DNA of 64,000 bases from Candidatus Zemynaea palustris (GTDB lineage Bacteria; Vulcanimicrobiota; Vulcanimicrobiia; Vulcanimicrobiales; Vulcanimicrobiaceae), in assembly GCA_003134695.1 (NCBI GenBank), contig PLCB01000006.1, positions 161,039 through 225,038 on the forward strand, given 5' to 3'. Shown here in pieces: positions 63,812-64,000 of the stretch (position 1 is its first letter; the number at the start of each line of letters is the position of its first letter). The notes under the pieces were generated by a model, which searched no databases, was not told the origin of the DNA, and worked only from the letters and a program-made list of their open reading frames with translations. Position numbers and translations under genes: made by a program.

Positions 63812-64000
63812 CTCACTTCGCAGATCGTTGGGGTCCGGCAACCCGGCGCCCCTCCCTGCAGGCCTACCGAAGGCCCTCTGTGCGATCACCCGGGCCGCGT
63901 TGACGTCAGCATCGCCGACGTATTCGCAGTCCGCGTTCACACACTCGTATCGCTCCCCGCTCCGAGCTTCCGCGGCGACAAAGCCGCACTTGGAGCAGGT
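63767..64000 (-). mobile_element. tnpB: TnpB-family transposon gene, 3-prime part (runs off window)
   Basis: The minus frame reads TCSKCGFVAAEARSGERYEC, VNADCEYVGDADVNAARVIA and then a tail (GRPAGRGAGLPDPNDLRSEL) to a TGA at 63767. This is the zinc ribbon (CxxC...C-x4-C) and last RuvC Asp (DADVNAA) of an IS200/IS605-type TnpB nuclease. The rest lies beyond the window. A guide-RNA (omega RNA) would be expected to overlap this end. Confidence 0.85.

Noticed and set aside
1-64000. CRISPR array to go with the Cas1 sequence
   Set aside because: No regularly spaced short repeats with unique spacers anywhere in the window.
1-64000. tRNA or rRNA genes
   Set aside because: No cloverleaf with TTC-loop signature or conserved rRNA stretch was recognised by eye; a tRNAscan/Infernal run would be decisive.

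Overview
This is a GC-rich bacterial chromosome window from a diderm: it has a TonB-dependent receptor, outer-membrane barrels and many Sec signal peptides. It also carries genes usual in Terrabacteria-type lineages (RNase J, LytR-CpsA-Psr protein, futalosine-type menaquinone genes). The combination, and the large TonB receptor with a carboxypeptidase-regulatory N-domain followed by a lipoprotein, fits Candidatus Eremiobacterota (WPS-2) or a relative. That placement is inference; no rRNA gene is present.

The window has two halves. From 1 to about 34,140 it is accessory: small exported proteins, gene fragments, dispersed repeats and few housekeeping genes. Intact modules here are a copper module (outer-membrane barrel, copC, copD/cytochrome c fusion), a cyclase-family hydrolase, an ECF sigma/anti-sigma pair, a cupredoxin / barrel / chromate-transporter group, and a 1039-residue DUF4062-STAND protein that looks like a phage-defence sensor. 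Broken genes include pieces of DUF4386, DoxX-like, alpha/beta-hydrolase, acyl-CoA synthetase and tyrosine-integrase genes. Most notable are eight remnants of the C-terminal zinc-ribbon/helix-turn-helix region of a solo-Cas1 protein; one still carries the C-terminal part of the Cas1 domain. Three Sec-exported proteins resemble type VI secretion parts (an Hcp, a VgrG-like beta-helix tip and a PAAR tip) with no secretion machinery nearby.

From about 34,141 to the end the window is core genome, tightly packed with stop/start overlaps. One minus-strand run reads rodZ-like, yajQ, rimO, LCP, polysaccharide deacetylase, sensor kinase, secA. A second run is PAP2 phosphatase, mqnE, mqnA, mqnC. Also present are mnmA with a coupled exported protein, ftsK, an orphan dppC-type permease, the TonB receptor with its lipoprotein, an amidase, a CadC-like regulator and RNase J. 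The last 230 bases hold the 3-prime end of a TnpB-family gene that runs out of the window.

In the accessory half exported proteins share modules: one Ig-like domain recurs in four genes, one signal peptide is joined to two unrelated mature proteins, and a perfect 54-bp inverted repeat lies near both members of a recent gene duplication. The region appears to have been shaped by repeated recombination between short repeats and mobile-gene debris.
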